A DNA stretch of 64,000 bases from Microbacterium sp. SLBN-146 (GTDB lineage: Bacteria; Actinomycetota; Actinomycetes; Actinomycetales; Microbacteriaceae). Below, one piece after another: positions 1 through 9,257 of the stretch. A program made the position numbers and the translations under genes. The DNA lies in contig NZ_VFMR01000001.1 in the NCBI RefSeq assembly GCF_006715145.1, positions 2,170,001 through 2,234,000 on the forward strand, read 5' to 3'. Under the pieces are notes generated by a model. That model was not told the origin of the DNA, made no database searches, and worked only from the letters and a program-made list of their open reading frames with translations. Position 1 is the first letter of the stretch, and each line of letters opens with the position of its first letter.

Positions 1-1
1 G

Positions 2-163
2 TCGATCGACCCGCCGTGGATGCACGACGCGTGGCATCCGCCGGTCGTCGCGGGCGCTCGCTCGGACTTCGTGCTCTCCATGAACGGTGTGCCCGTCGCA
101 GCCGTCGATCCGCTCGGCGGCTTCGTGGAGTGGCGTGCGAACGAAGGACGCGTCCGGGGTTAG
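2..163 (+). CDS. C-terminal end of an unidentified protein (partial)
   Basis: The window opens inside a reading frame that runs 53 codons to a TAG at 161-163. The visible residues (for example WHPPVVAGARSDF and GGFVEWRANEGR) have normal actinobacterial codon use, so this is probably a real gene cut by the window edge. I do not recognise the family. It lies 9 bp upstream of the DUF3263 gene on the same strand and may be co-transcribed with it. Confidence 0.5.
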   Translation, partial: SIDPPWMHDAWHPPVVAGARSDFVLSMNGVPVAAVDPLGGFVEWRANEGRVRG

Positions 164-172
164 CGTGAAGAC

Positions 173-424
173 GTGCCCCTCGACGACCGCGACCGCGCCA
201 TCCTCGACTTCGAGGCCGAGTGGCGTCGGCACGGCGCGGCGAAGGAAGAGGCCATCCGCACCGACCTGTCGCTCGCACCGGCCCGCTACTACCAGCTGCT
301 CGACCGCCTGCTCGAGACGGCGGACGCGCAAGAGTACGATCCGATGCTCGTCAAGCGTCTGCGGCGTCGCCGCGACGCCCACCCTCAGGCGCGCGTGCCG
401 GGACCGCTCGTCCAAGAGCGGTAG
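173..424 (+). CDS. DUF3263 domain protein
   Basis: Small 83-residue soluble protein with the DUF3263 pattern: an N-terminal acidic segment LDDRDRAILDFEAEW, then a helical region with ARYYQLLDRLLE, then a basic stretch LVKRLRRRRD. The layout resembles a small helix-turn-helix fold. The family is found only in actinobacteria and its role is unknown, although a DNA-binding function is often supposed. I use the GTG at 173, because the family begins with this acidic segment. The next gene starts 9 bp after the stop, and the pair DUF3263 then LytR_C is a recurrent actinobacterial arrangement, which supports an operon. Confidence 0.85.
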   Translation: MPLDDRDRAILDFEAEWRRHGAAKEEAIRTDLSLAPARYYQLLDRLLETADAQEYDPMLVKRLRRRRDAHPQARVPGPLVQER

Positions 425-433
425 CATCGGGGG

Positions 434-1009
434 GTGCCGAGATCGACCTTCCCCCGGGATCGCTTCGACGATATCCCGGCAGAAGTGGGCCGAGTCGGTG
501 CCCACCGGACCGAGAACCCGCGCATGCGCGGCGGTGTCGTGTTCCTCTGGGCCGCCATCGCGACGATCATCCTGGTAGCCGTCGGCATCTTCGGCACGCT
601 GCTCGTCTCGGGTCGCATCGAGCTCTTCCCGACACCCGCACCGACCGTGACGCCGCCTCCCGTCGTCGAGCCCGTCGTCGACACGACCTATGACGTCCTC
701 ATCCTCAACGCGACACCTGAGTCGGGCCTCGCAACGCAGACGAAGGATGCAGTCGTCGCGGCAGGGTGGGCGGCAGATCGCGTCCAGGCGGGCGATGCGG
801 GCAGCGACGACTTCCCCACGACGACGGTGTTCTACGTCTCCGCCGAAGACGAAGCGGCCGCACTGGGTCTCGCCGAGGTCATCGGCGGCGCCGAGGTCGA
901 GCAGAGCGATGCGTACCAGCTGAGCGACGACCCGGCGGTGAAGCAGCTCGCGATCGTCATCGGTCTCGACCGGACGGCGAACCCTCCGGCCCCCGAAGAG
1001 ACGGGCTGA
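434..1009 (+). CDS. Membrane-anchored LytR_C domain protein
   Basis: 191 residues. An N-terminal cytoplasmic segment is followed by one transmembrane helix (about residues 34-60, GVVFLWAAIATIILVAVG), a Pro/Thr-rich linker, and an extracytoplasmic LytR C-terminal domain beginning at VLILNATPESGLA. That Asn-containing start is typical of the LytR_C fold, which occurs alone or behind LytR-CpsA-Psr phosphotransferase domains. No LCP catalytic domain is present, so this is a stand-alone LytR_C protein probably located at the cell envelope. GTG start; no strong Shine-Dalgarno sequence is visible. It is probably co-transcribed with the DUF3263 gene. The biochemical role is unknown. Confidence 0.8.
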   Translation: MPRSTFPRDRFDDIPAEVGRVGAHRTENPRMRGGVVFLWAAIATIILVAVGIFGTLLVSGRIELFPTPAPTVTPPPVVEPVVDTTYDVLILNATPESGLATQTKDAVVAAGWAADRVQAGDAGSDDFPTTTVFYVSAEDEAAALGLAEVIGGAEVEQSDAYQLSDDPAVKQLAIVIGLDRTANPPAPEETG

Positions 1010-1145
1010 GCCGCTCGAAACAGGCCCCGTGTTTCCGCGGAGTAAACGTTTCGATGCGCGCGTGTCAATAGACGCCCGCGGGGCTCTGAACGGCGCCGTG
1101 GCGTGAATAGCATGGCGATGTTCCCCCGCAGCACAGGAGTTTCGC

Positions 1146-1346
1146 ATGACCCAGGGCACCGTCAAGTGGTTCAACGCCGAGAAGGGATTCGGCTTCATCA
1201 CCGTCTCGGACGGTCAGGACGTCTTCGTCCACTATTCGAACATCGACATGAGCGGCTTCCGCGTCCTCGAGGAGGGGCAGACGGTGGAATTCACCGTCGG
1301 TTCCGGCCAGAAGGGCCCGCAGGCCGAGTCGGTCCGCGTCGTCTGA
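1146..1346 (+). CDS. Cold-shock protein (CspA family)
   Basis: 66-residue single cold-shock domain. It begins [15 protein letters not shown], which contains RNP1 (KGFGFI), and continues with RNP2 (VFVHY). Members bind single-stranded RNA/DNA and act as RNA chaperones or antiterminators. Length and motifs are standard. The ATG is preceded by AGGAG with 6-bp spacing (CAGGAGTTTCGC). A long leader (1010-1145) precedes it, common for csp genes. A strong hairpin follows immediately, so the gene is monocistronic and ends before the groEL promoter. Confidence 0.95.
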   Translation: MTQGTVKWFNAEKGFGFITVSDGQDVFVHYSNIDMSGFRVLEEGQTVEFTVGSGQKGPQAESVRVV

Positions 1347-1361
1347 GACGACGTCGACGAA

Positions 1362-1400
1362 GAGAACGGGATGCCACGTGGCATCCCGTTCTCATTTGTT
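1362..1400 (+). terminator. Rho-independent terminator of the cold-shock gene
   Basis: A perfect 14-bp stem (GAGAACGGGATGCC / GGCATCCCGTTCTC) with an ACGT loop, followed by ATTTGTT. It lies between the csp stop codon and the groEL promoter. Confidence 0.85.
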
Positions 1401-1420
1401 GCGCCGCCCTGCCACGTGGC

Positions 1421-1449
1421 TTGCACTCGTATGGGTCGAGTGCCAGAAT
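1421..1449 (+). promoter_or_regulatory. groEL promoter (-35/-10)
   Basis: TTGCAC at 1421-1426 and CAGAAT at 1444-1449 are separated by 17 bp, a close match to the vegetative sigma consensus. The -10 box ends 5 bp before the CIRCE element, so repressor binding would cover the transcription start. Confidence 0.75.
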
Positions 1450-1454
1450 GGCTG

Positions 1455-1481
1455 TTAGCACTCGGTATCTCTGAGTGCTAA
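1455..1481 (+). promoter_or_regulatory. CIRCE operator (HrcA binding site)
   Basis: A perfect CIRCE element: TTAGCACTC, 9-bp spacer, GAGTGCTAA. HrcA is the known repressor for this sequence, so this groEL gene should be heat-inducible by HrcA derepression. It lies 36 bp before the groEL start codon. Confidence 0.95.
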
Positions 1482-3137
<1,656 letters not shown>

Positions 3138-3149
3138 TCCACACCTGCA

Positions 3150-3183
3150 CGAAGGGGTCCCTCCTCACGGAGGGGCCCCTTCG
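3150..3183 (+). terminator. groEL terminator
   Basis: 15-bp stem (CGAAGGGGTCCCTCC / GGAGGGGCCCCTTCG, one T-G pair) with a TCAC loop directly after groEL. The convergent WXG100 gene ends 22 bp further on, so the hairpin may serve both directions. Confidence 0.8.
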
Positions 3184-3205
3184 TCGTTGTGCGAGGACTA
3201 GCCGC

Positions 3206-3493
3206 TCAGCGGAAGAGGCCCATCGTCGCCTGTTCGGCGTCGGCGTACTGGCGTCCGGCGGTGCCGAGCGCGGTGCTGATTCCGGCGAGCGAGTCCTCGA
3301 CTGTGCGCTGGGTCGCGCGCCACTGCTCGACCGTCGACTGGAAGGCGATGGCGGCGGCGCCCGTCCATGACCCCTGCAGCTGAGTGAGCTGGGCCATGAG
3401 CGCGGACGTCTCTGCCTGGAGGCGCTCGATCGTGCCCCGCACGACGGTGGTGGATGAGAGAACGGCATCGCTGTCGACGGAGAAGACGGCCAC
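3206..3493 (-). CDS. WXG100 (ESAT-6-like) family protein
   Basis: 95 residues, the normal size for the family. Two amphipathic helices flank a central Trp-X-Gly turn (GSWTGAAA), and the C-terminal helix contains YADAEQATMG. Such proteins form four-helix dimers and are usually secreted by type VII (ESX) systems. No ESX core gene is nearby, which is common for orphan WXG100 genes in this group. I choose the GTG at 3493 because AAGGAGC lies 5 bp upstream and the family starts with this short leader; a longer upstream reading frame has no support. Confidence 0.85.
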   Translation of the reverse strand: MAVFSVDSDAVLSSTTVVRGTIERLQAETSALMAQLTQLQGSWTGAAAIAFQSTVEQWRATQRTVEDSLAGISTALGTAGRQYADAEQATMGLFR

Positions 3494-3635
3494 GGGTGCT
3501 CCTTGTGGGTGAGGGGCGACCGGATGCCGCCGCGCTGACGGCAACGCTAGGTGTCGCAGCGAACGGCTCGCGGCATCCGTCATCACTGTGTGGAGAACGA
3601 GCGTGACGGGTCCAGCTGGGGAGGAAATGTCGCGA

Positions 3636-5396
3636 TCAGGCGTCGGGGTCGTCGACGAGGCTCCGGGGAAGTCGCGGCAGAGGCTGCGTCTCGATCAGGG
3701 CATGCTCCGCCGCGCTGCGGTCGCGGGCGAGCGGGAAGGACACCCGGAAGGTCGCGCCGCCGCCGGGGGTGTCGACGACCGTCACCGACCCGTGCAGCGC
3801 CTCGACGATCGACGCGACGATCGACAGACCGAGGCCCGTGCCACCTGTCTCGCGCGCACGCGAGGTGTCGGCCCGCCAGAAGCGCTGGAAGATCTTGTCC
3901 TTGATCTGATCGGGCACGCCGTCGCCGTGGTCCACGATCTCGATCCACCCCGTCGAGGCCACCGGGTCGATGCCGAGACGCAGTTCTATGGGGGAGTCGT
4001 CGCTCGTGAAGCGACGGGCATTGCCGAGAAGGTTCGTCACCACCTGCCGAATGCGGTTCTCGTCGCCGAGCACGATCGGTGCGGACAGCGTCGCGATGTC
4101 GTCGTCGACGGGGTTGAAGATCTGCACCTCCGGCTCGGCGGGCTCGCCCGCACCCGCCGCCGCGCTCGCTGGAACGGAGCGCGGCTTGCGGCGCAGGAGG
4201 GAGAGCGCGACGCCTGTGCGGGGGCTCGACCGTTTTCGGGGCGGCTCGTCTACCGGCTCATCAGCAGGGCGAGCCGGTTCGACGGGTGTCGCCGCGGTGA
4301 GGTCGATGACCGTCACGACGCGCCTCGGCGAGGTCGCGCGGACGTCGAGGGCGGCATCCCGAGCAATCGGCCGGAGATCCACCGGGGCTGTCACGACGTC
4401 GCGGCGCTCGTCGAGACGAGCGAGGGCCAGGAGGTCTTCGACGAGACCGCCCATCCGCTTCGCTTCGCTCTCGATGCGGTCCATCGCCTGGCGGACGTCC
4501 TCATCGCCGCGGATGGCACCCATGCGGTACAGCTCGGCGTATCCGCGGACGGTCACGAGAGGGGTTCTGAGCTCGTGGCTCGCGTCGCCGATGAACCGGC
4601 GCATCTGACGCACCGTGGCGTCGCGCTGCGACAGCGCCGTGTCGACGCGGCCGAGCATCGCGTTGATGGCGGTCTTGAGGCGGCCGACCTCCGTCGTGGT
4701 GGGTTCGATGGCGGTCATCCGGAGACTGAAGTCTCCGCCCGCGATCGACATCGCCGTGGTCTCGACCTGTCCGAGACTCCGGAACGTCAGAGTCACGAGC
4801 AGACGTGTGAGGAAGGCGCTCACGAAGATGATGAGGAGCGCGACGATCGAGTAGATGCCCGCTGCCGCGGCGACGACGGCGTTGGTGGGCGCCAGAGGCA
4901 GGGCCACCATCTGGGTGAAGAACTCGGGTACCTGCAGCGGGTAGATGGCGACGCTCGCGTGGAAGATCCCGGCGCCGTCCTCGCTCGGGAGCGAGAACGT
5001 CGAGAACTGCTCCCGTGTCGTGTCCTCCGGGGTGAACTTCTCGGGGAACTCTGGCGCCTGCCCGCGGTCGCCGCCCGCGGTCGCCTGAAGTTCTCCGTTG
5101 GAGTCGTAGATCGCCACGAAGTACTGGGTGTCGGGAGCATCCGCTTTCGGGCTGAAGCGCACTCCCTCGCCCTCGACGTACACGATGTCCATGAGCCCAC
5201 TGGCAAGGTCGGTGGGCGCGAGCGCGATGAGCTGCTCGTCGGTGTTGCTGATGAGGGCATTGCGCAGGAAGGCGAGGGTGCCGATACCGGCCGCGAGCAG
5301 GCCGACCGTCAGCAGAGCGACGGTGACGCCCGTCACTTTGGCGCGCAGGCTCGTGCCGCGCCACCATCGGGTGACCGCATCGGTCTTGTGCGCCAT
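3636..5396 (-). CDS. Two-component sensor histidine kinase
   Basis: 586 residues. Domain order: transmembrane helix (about 20-45), extracytoplasmic sensor region (about 46-175), second helix (about 180-202), HAMP, HisKA with the phosphorylated histidine near residue 274 (DASHELRTPL), and a HATPase_c domain ending with GTGLGLSIV. It should phosphorylate the regulator encoded just upstream at 5422-6114. An unusual feature is a Pro/Arg-rich, low-complexity segment of roughly 80 residues (about 360-435, for example EPPRKRSSPRTG) between the HisKA end and the ATPase N box. It looks like an inserted linker, and typical homologues are around 480-520 residues. The stimulus cannot be inferred. Confidence 0.93.
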   Translation of the reverse strand: MAHKTDAVTRWWRGTSLRAKVTGVTVALLTVGLLAAGIGTLAFLRNALISNTDEQLIALAPTDLASGLMDIVYVEGEGVRFSPKADAPDTQYFVAIYDSNGELQATAGGDRGQAPEFPEKFTPEDTTREQFSTFSLPSEDGAGIFHASVAIYPLQVPEFFTQMVALPLAPTNAVVAAAAGIYSIVALLIIFVSAFLTRLLVTLTFRSLGQVETTAMSIAGGDFSLRMTAIEPTTTEVGRLKTAINAMLGRVDTALSQRDATVRQMRRFIGDASHELRTPLVTVRGYAELYRMGAIRGDEDVRQAMDRIESEAKRMGGLVEDLLALARLDERRDVVTAPVDLRPIARDAALDVRATSPRRVVTVIDLTAATPVEPARPADEPVDEPPRKRSSPRTGVALSLLRRKPRSVPASAAAGAGEPAEPEVQIFNPVDDDIATLSAPIVLGDENRIRQVVTNLLGNARRFTSDDSPIELRLGIDPVASTGWIEIVDHGDGVPDQIKDKIFQRFWRADTSRARETGGTGLGLSIVASIVEALHGSVTVVDTPGGGATFRVSFPLARDRSAAEHALIETQPLPRLPRSLVDDPDA

Positions 5397-5421
5397 GCGG
5401 CCCCTTCTGATCAGCCGCCGA

Positions 5422-6114
5422 CTAAGCGGACTTGCCGGCCTTCAACATGTAGCCGAAGCCGCGCTTGGTCTGAATGAGCGGTTCCGACGAGTGGGGATCG
5501 ATCTTACGTCGAAGGTAGGAGATGTAGCTCTCGACGATTCCCGCGTCGCCGTTGAAGTCGTACTCCCACACGTGGTCGAGGATCTGCGCCTTCGACAGGA
5601 CGCGGTTCGGGTTGAGCATGAGGTAGCGCAGCAGCTTGAACTCGGTGGGGCTCAGATCGATCGACACGTCGCCGACGAGCACATCGTGGGTGTCCTGGTC
5701 CATCGTGAGTTCGCCCGCGCGGATGATCGACTCCTCGTCGGCCTGCATCGTGCGGCGGAGGATCGCCTGGATGCGGGCGACGATCTCGTCGAGCGAGAAC
5801 GGCTTTGTGACGTAGTCGTCGCCACCGGCGTTGAGGCCGGCGATCTTGTCCTCGGTCTCGTCTTTCGCGGTGAGGAAGAGGATCGGCGCGGTGTAGCCGG
5901 CGCCGCGAAGACGCTTGGTGACACTGAAGCCGTTCATGTCGGGGAGCATGACGTCGAGGATGATGAGATCGGGCTCTTCCTCGAGGACGGCCGAGATCGT
6001 CTGGGCCCCGTTCGACACGGCTTTCACTTGGAACCCCGCGAACCGAAGGCTCGTGATCAGCAGGTCGCGGATGTTCGGCTCGTCGTCCACGACGAGGATG
6101 CGCGGTGCGGTCAT
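5422..6114 (-). CDS. OmpR-family response regulator
   Basis: 230 residues. The receiver domain starts ILVVDDEPNIRDLL and has the phospho-acceptor Asp in IILDVMLPDMNG and the conserved Lys in FSLDEIV context (TKPF). A winged-helix DNA-binding domain follows (LSPTEFKLLRYLMLNPNRVLS). I take the ATG at 6114, because the receiver fold begins here and the 46 residues of possible upstream extension are low complexity and lie in the promoter region of the divergent protease gene. The kinase gene follows after 25 bp, so the two form an operon. Targets are unknown. Confidence 0.93.
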   Translation of the reverse strand: MTAPRILVVDDEPNIRDLLITSLRFAGFQVKAVSNGAQTISAVLEEEPDLIILDVMLPDMNGFSVTKRLRGAGYTAPILFLTAKDETEDKIAGLNAGGDDYVTKPFSLDEIVARIQAILRRTMQADEESIIRAGELTMDQDTHDVLVGDVSIDLSPTEFKLLRYLMLNPNRVLSKAQILDHVWEYDFNGDAGIVESYISYLRRKIDPHSSEPLIQTKRGFGYMLKAGKSA

Positions 6115-6223
6115 AGGGCCATACTGGCACTGCACACCATGTGGTTGCTGGATATCGTGCGGATCGGCGCGCTGACGATGACGCTCGCGGCGGTTCTCAG
6201 GTGGGTTCGGGAATGATGGACGG

Positions 6224-7225
6224 ATGACCTCTCCGGATGCCATGCCCGCCATGCCCGCCCCACCCGCAGCCCGTCCTGAGGCCGTGACGTCGCCGCGCGA
6301 CGCCTACGAGGGAGGCCTCGCCTTCCATCGGCTCGTGTTCGCGCGTCACCGCCACGCATGGTGGACACCGCTTCTCGTAGGTGTCCTCGGGTCCGCGCTG
6401 TACGCGGCGATGCTGCTCGTCGCAGTGCTCGCCTTCGCTTTCGTGTCGCTCGTGGATCCGGTGCTCGCAGCGGGCCTGCTTCCGGCATCCGACACGGTGA
6501 ACTTCGATCTGACGAATCCGCTGATGCTCGTCGTGCTGCTGGGGTCGATCGCGCTCATGCTCCCCGCGTACGTGCTCGCGTCGCTCATCGTGAACGGGCG
6601 ACGGGTGGGGCTCATCTCGTCGGCGCGCGGAAGGTTGCGGTGGCGGTGGATGCTGCTGTGCACGGGAGCCGCCGTCGTGGTTGCGGCCGTCCTCACCGGT
6701 GTGTCGTTCCTCCTCCCCGCCGAAGAGGTCGTGGGCGGGACCGTCGTCGCTCCGGCGGACAATCCGTATCTGTGGGCGAGCTTCATCGCGATTCTGCTCG
6801 TCGTGCCGTTCCAGGCGGCGGCTGAGGAGTACGTGTTCCGCGGATACCTCATGCAAGCGATCGGGCGGTGGCTGCGGCATCCTGCCTTCGCGATTCTGCT
6901 GCCGGTGCCGCTGTTCGTGCTCGGACACCTCTACGACCCGCTCGGGCAGGTGAGCGTCGGGGTGTTCGCCGTGGCGGCGGGCTGGCTGACGTGGCGCACG
7001 GGCGGCCTCGAGGCGGCGATCGCGCTGCACGTCGTCAACAACCTGCTGGCGTTCATGCTCGGACTCGCGGGCGTCAGCGACGTCAACGCGACCTCGCCCG
7101 GCGTCGACAGCTTCATCTGGTCGACGGTGGTCGTCGCGGCCTACGTCGGTGTCGTCGAGGTGCTGTACCGCCGCTCCCACCTGCCCCGCACCCTGACCTT
7201 CACCACCCCGGCCCTCGCCGTATAG
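6224..7225 (+). CDS. CPBP intramembrane metalloprotease (Abi/CAAX-like)
   Basis: 333 residues with about eight hydrophobic helices. The three CPBP motifs are present in order: EEYVFRGYL (the Glu-Glu-x-x-x-Arg motif), FVLGHLYD (His metal/catalytic site) and HVVNN. Members are glutamate/metal intramembrane proteases related to Rce1; in bacteria they are linked to bacteriocin immunity or membrane-protein processing, and substrates here are unknown. The gene is divergent from the two-component operon with 109 bp between the starts. Confidence 0.88.
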   Translation: MTSPDAMPAMPAPPAARPEAVTSPRDAYEGGLAFHRLVFARHRHAWWTPLLVGVLGSALYAAMLLVAVLAFAFVSLVDPVLAAGLLPASDTVNFDLTNPLMLVVLLGSIALMLPAYVLASLIVNGRRVGLISSARGRLRWRWMLLCTGAAVVVAAVLTGVSFLLPAEEVVGGTVVAPADNPYLWASFIAILLVVPFQAAAEEYVFRGYLMQAIGRWLRHPAFAILLPVPLFVLGHLYDPLGQVSVGVFAVAAGWLTWRTGGLEAAIALHVVNNLLAFMLGLAGVSDVNATSPGVDSFIWSTVVVAAYVGVVEVLYRRSHLPRTLTFTTPALAV

Positions 7226-7296
7226 CCCGGCTCCGCGGCCCCCGGCTCCGCGGCGCCCGGCGCCCGGCTCCCGGGCTCTGGGCCCCTGCCCTAGCG

Positions 7297-7355
7297 CCGA
7301 GAAGACCCAACCTGCGCGGTTTTGGCCACCGATTGAGCAGTTCGGGTCTTCTCGG
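7297..7355. repeat. Palindromic intergenic repeat, family A copy 1
   Basis: A 59-bp element bounded by a perfect 12-bp inverted repeat (CCGAGAAGACCC / GGGTCTTCTCGG). Its interior includes CTGCGCGG, which copy 2 shares. It lies in the 338-bp gap between convergent genes and could fold as a bidirectional terminator-like hairpin. Confidence 0.8.
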
Positions 7356-7438
7356 TTCTAGGGGGCGGATGCCGCAGGGTCGGGCCGCGCGGAAGGGACT
7401 GCGGCCGTGTTCGCTCGTGACCCGGGTGCCACGGGTGT

Positions 7439-7496
7439 CGAGAAGACTCGAACTGCGCGGATTTCGCCGCCGAGGCGACGGTTTGGGTCTTCTCGG
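7439..7496. repeat. Palindromic intergenic repeat, family A copy 2
   Basis: A 58-bp element bounded by CGAGAAGAC and GTCTTCTCG, with the same orientation and internal CTGCGCGG as copy 1, 83 bp further on. The two copies differ most in the centre, as in REP/MITE-like families. Nothing else is seen in 7226-7563 apart from GC-rich low-complexity sequence. Confidence 0.8.
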
Positions 7497-7563
7497 CACC
7501 CGCGGGCCGGATGCTACGGAGCCAGGCCCCTGCGGAAGCGAGACGGGGCCGGCCTCGGCGCCG

Positions 7564-9207
7564 CTAGGCGGCAGCGACCCCGTCGGCGTCGAGGATCGTG
7601 TAGGCGTAGCCCTGCTCGGCGAGGAAGCGCTGGCGGTTCTGCGCGAAGTCCTGGTCGACGGTGTCGCGCGCGATCAGGGTGTAGAAGCTCGCCGTGTTGC
7701 CCGACTCCTTCGGACGCAGCAGGCGACCGAGTCGCTGCGCCTCCTCCTGGCGCGAACCGAACGATCCGGAGACCTGGATGGCAACGGATGCCTCGGGCAG
7801 ATCGATCGAGAAATTGGCGACCTTCGACACGATCAGTAGCGAGATCTCGCCCACGCGGAACGCCTGATACAGCTCCTCGCGCTCGTCGACCGGCGTCTGT
7901 CCCGTGATCTTCGGCGCATCGAGCGCCTCGGCGAGCACGTCGATCTGGTCGAGGTACTGCCCGATGACGAGGATCCGCTCGCCCTTGTGCCGTTCGACGA
8001 GGTTCCGCACGACGTCGATCTTCGCCGGCGCCGTCGCCGCGAGCCGGTAGCGCTCGTCGTCGGCGGCCGCGGCGTACTCGAGCCGCTCGCCGGCGGGAAG
8101 GTCGACCCGGACTTCGTAACAGACCGCGGGGGAGATGAAGCCCTGAGCCTCGATCTCCTTCCAGGGCGCGTCGAAGCGCTTGGGTCCGATGAGGCTGAAG
8201 ACGTCGCCCTCGCGTCCGTCCTCGCGCACGAGCGTCGCAGTGAGGCCGAGCCGGCGGCGGGCCTGCAGGTCGGCCGTCAGCTTGAACACAGGCGCGGGCA
8301 GAAGGTGGACCTCGTCGTACACGATGAGGCCCCAGTCGAGCGCGTCGAGTAGCGCGAGGTGCGCGTACTCGCCCTTCCGCTTGGCGGTCAGGATCTGGTA
8401 CGTCGCGATCGTGACGGGCTTGACCTCTTTGACCTGACCCGAGTACTCGCCGATCTCCTCGGCGGTGAGCGACGTGCGCTTGAGCAACTCGTCGCGCCAC
8501 TGCCGCGCACTGACGGTGTTGGTGACGAGGATGAGCGTCGTCGTCTTGGTGTCGGCCATGGCTGCGGCGCCGACGAGCGTCTTGCCGGCGCCACACGGCA
8601 GCACGACGACGCCTGAGCCACCTTCGCTGAAGATGTCGACCGCCTGCCGCTGGTAGGGGCGGAGCGTCCATCCGGCTTCGTCGAGATCGATCGGATGCGG
8701 CGTCCCCGGCGTGTAGCCGGCGAGATCCTCCGCGGGCCAGCCGATCTTCAAAAGCTCCTGCTTGATCTGACCGCGTGCCCACGCGTCGACGAGGAACGCG
8801 TCGTCGGAGGGTCGACCGACGAGGAGCGGCTGGATCCGCTTGTTCTTGGAGACTTCGGCGAGCACCGCGGCATCCGTCGAGCGGAGGACGAGCTCGCCCT
8901 CGTCGTTGCGCTCGATCACGAGTCGCCCGTAGCGGTTGACCGTTTCGCGGATGTCGATCGAGACCGACGGCGGCACGGGGAAGCGCGACCAGCGCTCGAG
9001 CGTCGCCAGCATGTCCTCGGCGTCGTGTCCCGCGGCGCGCGCATTCCACAGTCCCAGACGCGTCACGCGGTAGGTGTGGATGTGCTCGGGCGCCCGCTCG
9101 AGCTCGGCGAAGATCGCGAGCTCGTGGCGCGCGTTCTCGGCATCGGGATGCGCGACTTCGAGCAGCACCGTGCGGTCGCTCTGAACGATGAGGGGTCCGT
9201 CAGCCAT
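7564..9207 (-). CDS. DNA repair helicase XPB
   Basis: 547 residues, the size of actinobacterial XPB. Superfamily 2 helicase: an N-terminal damage-recognition-like region, Walker A/motif I in LPCGAGKTLVGA, motif II as DEVH (the DExH box) in LIVYDEVHLLPA, motif III in LTATLVRED, and motif VI in QRLGRLLRPKES. It should be a 3'-5' ATP-dependent helicase involved in nucleotide excision repair. I use the ATG at 9207 because homology starts there; the frame stays open upstream but contains shadow sequence. The helicase-associated gene lies just upstream (50-bp gap), a usual pairing. Confidence 0.93.
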   Translation of the reverse strand: MADGPLIVQSDRTVLLEVAHPDAENARHELAIFAELERAPEHIHTYRVTRLGLWNARAAGHDAEDMLATLERWSRFPVPPSVSIDIRETVNRYGRLVIERNDEGELVLRSTDAAVLAEVSKNKRIQPLLVGRPSDDAFLVDAWARGQIKQELLKIGWPAEDLAGYTPGTPHPIDLDEAGWTLRPYQRQAVDIFSEGGSGVVVLPCGAGKTLVGAAAMADTKTTTLILVTNTVSARQWRDELLKRTSLTAEEIGEYSGQVKEVKPVTIATYQILTAKRKGEYAHLALLDALDWGLIVYDEVHLLPAPVFKLTADLQARRRLGLTATLVREDGREGDVFSLIGPKRFDAPWKEIEAQGFISPAVCYEVRVDLPAGERLEYAAAADDERYRLAATAPAKIDVVRNLVERHKGERILVIGQYLDQIDVLAEALDAPKITGQTPVDEREELYQAFRVGEISLLIVSKVANFSIDLPEASVAIQVSGSFGSRQEEAQRLGRLLRPKESGNTASFYTLIARDTVDQDFAQNRQRFLAEQGYAYTILDADGVAAA

Positions 9208-9257
9208 AACGTGCCAGTCTACCGGCCACCGTGATGTGTGGACGCGTGTCGCCGCGG

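Noticed and set aside
8388-9207. Plus-strand long frames opposite XPB and dnaE2
   Set aside because: High-GC antisense frames with Arg/Ala-rich translations are shadows of the real genes.
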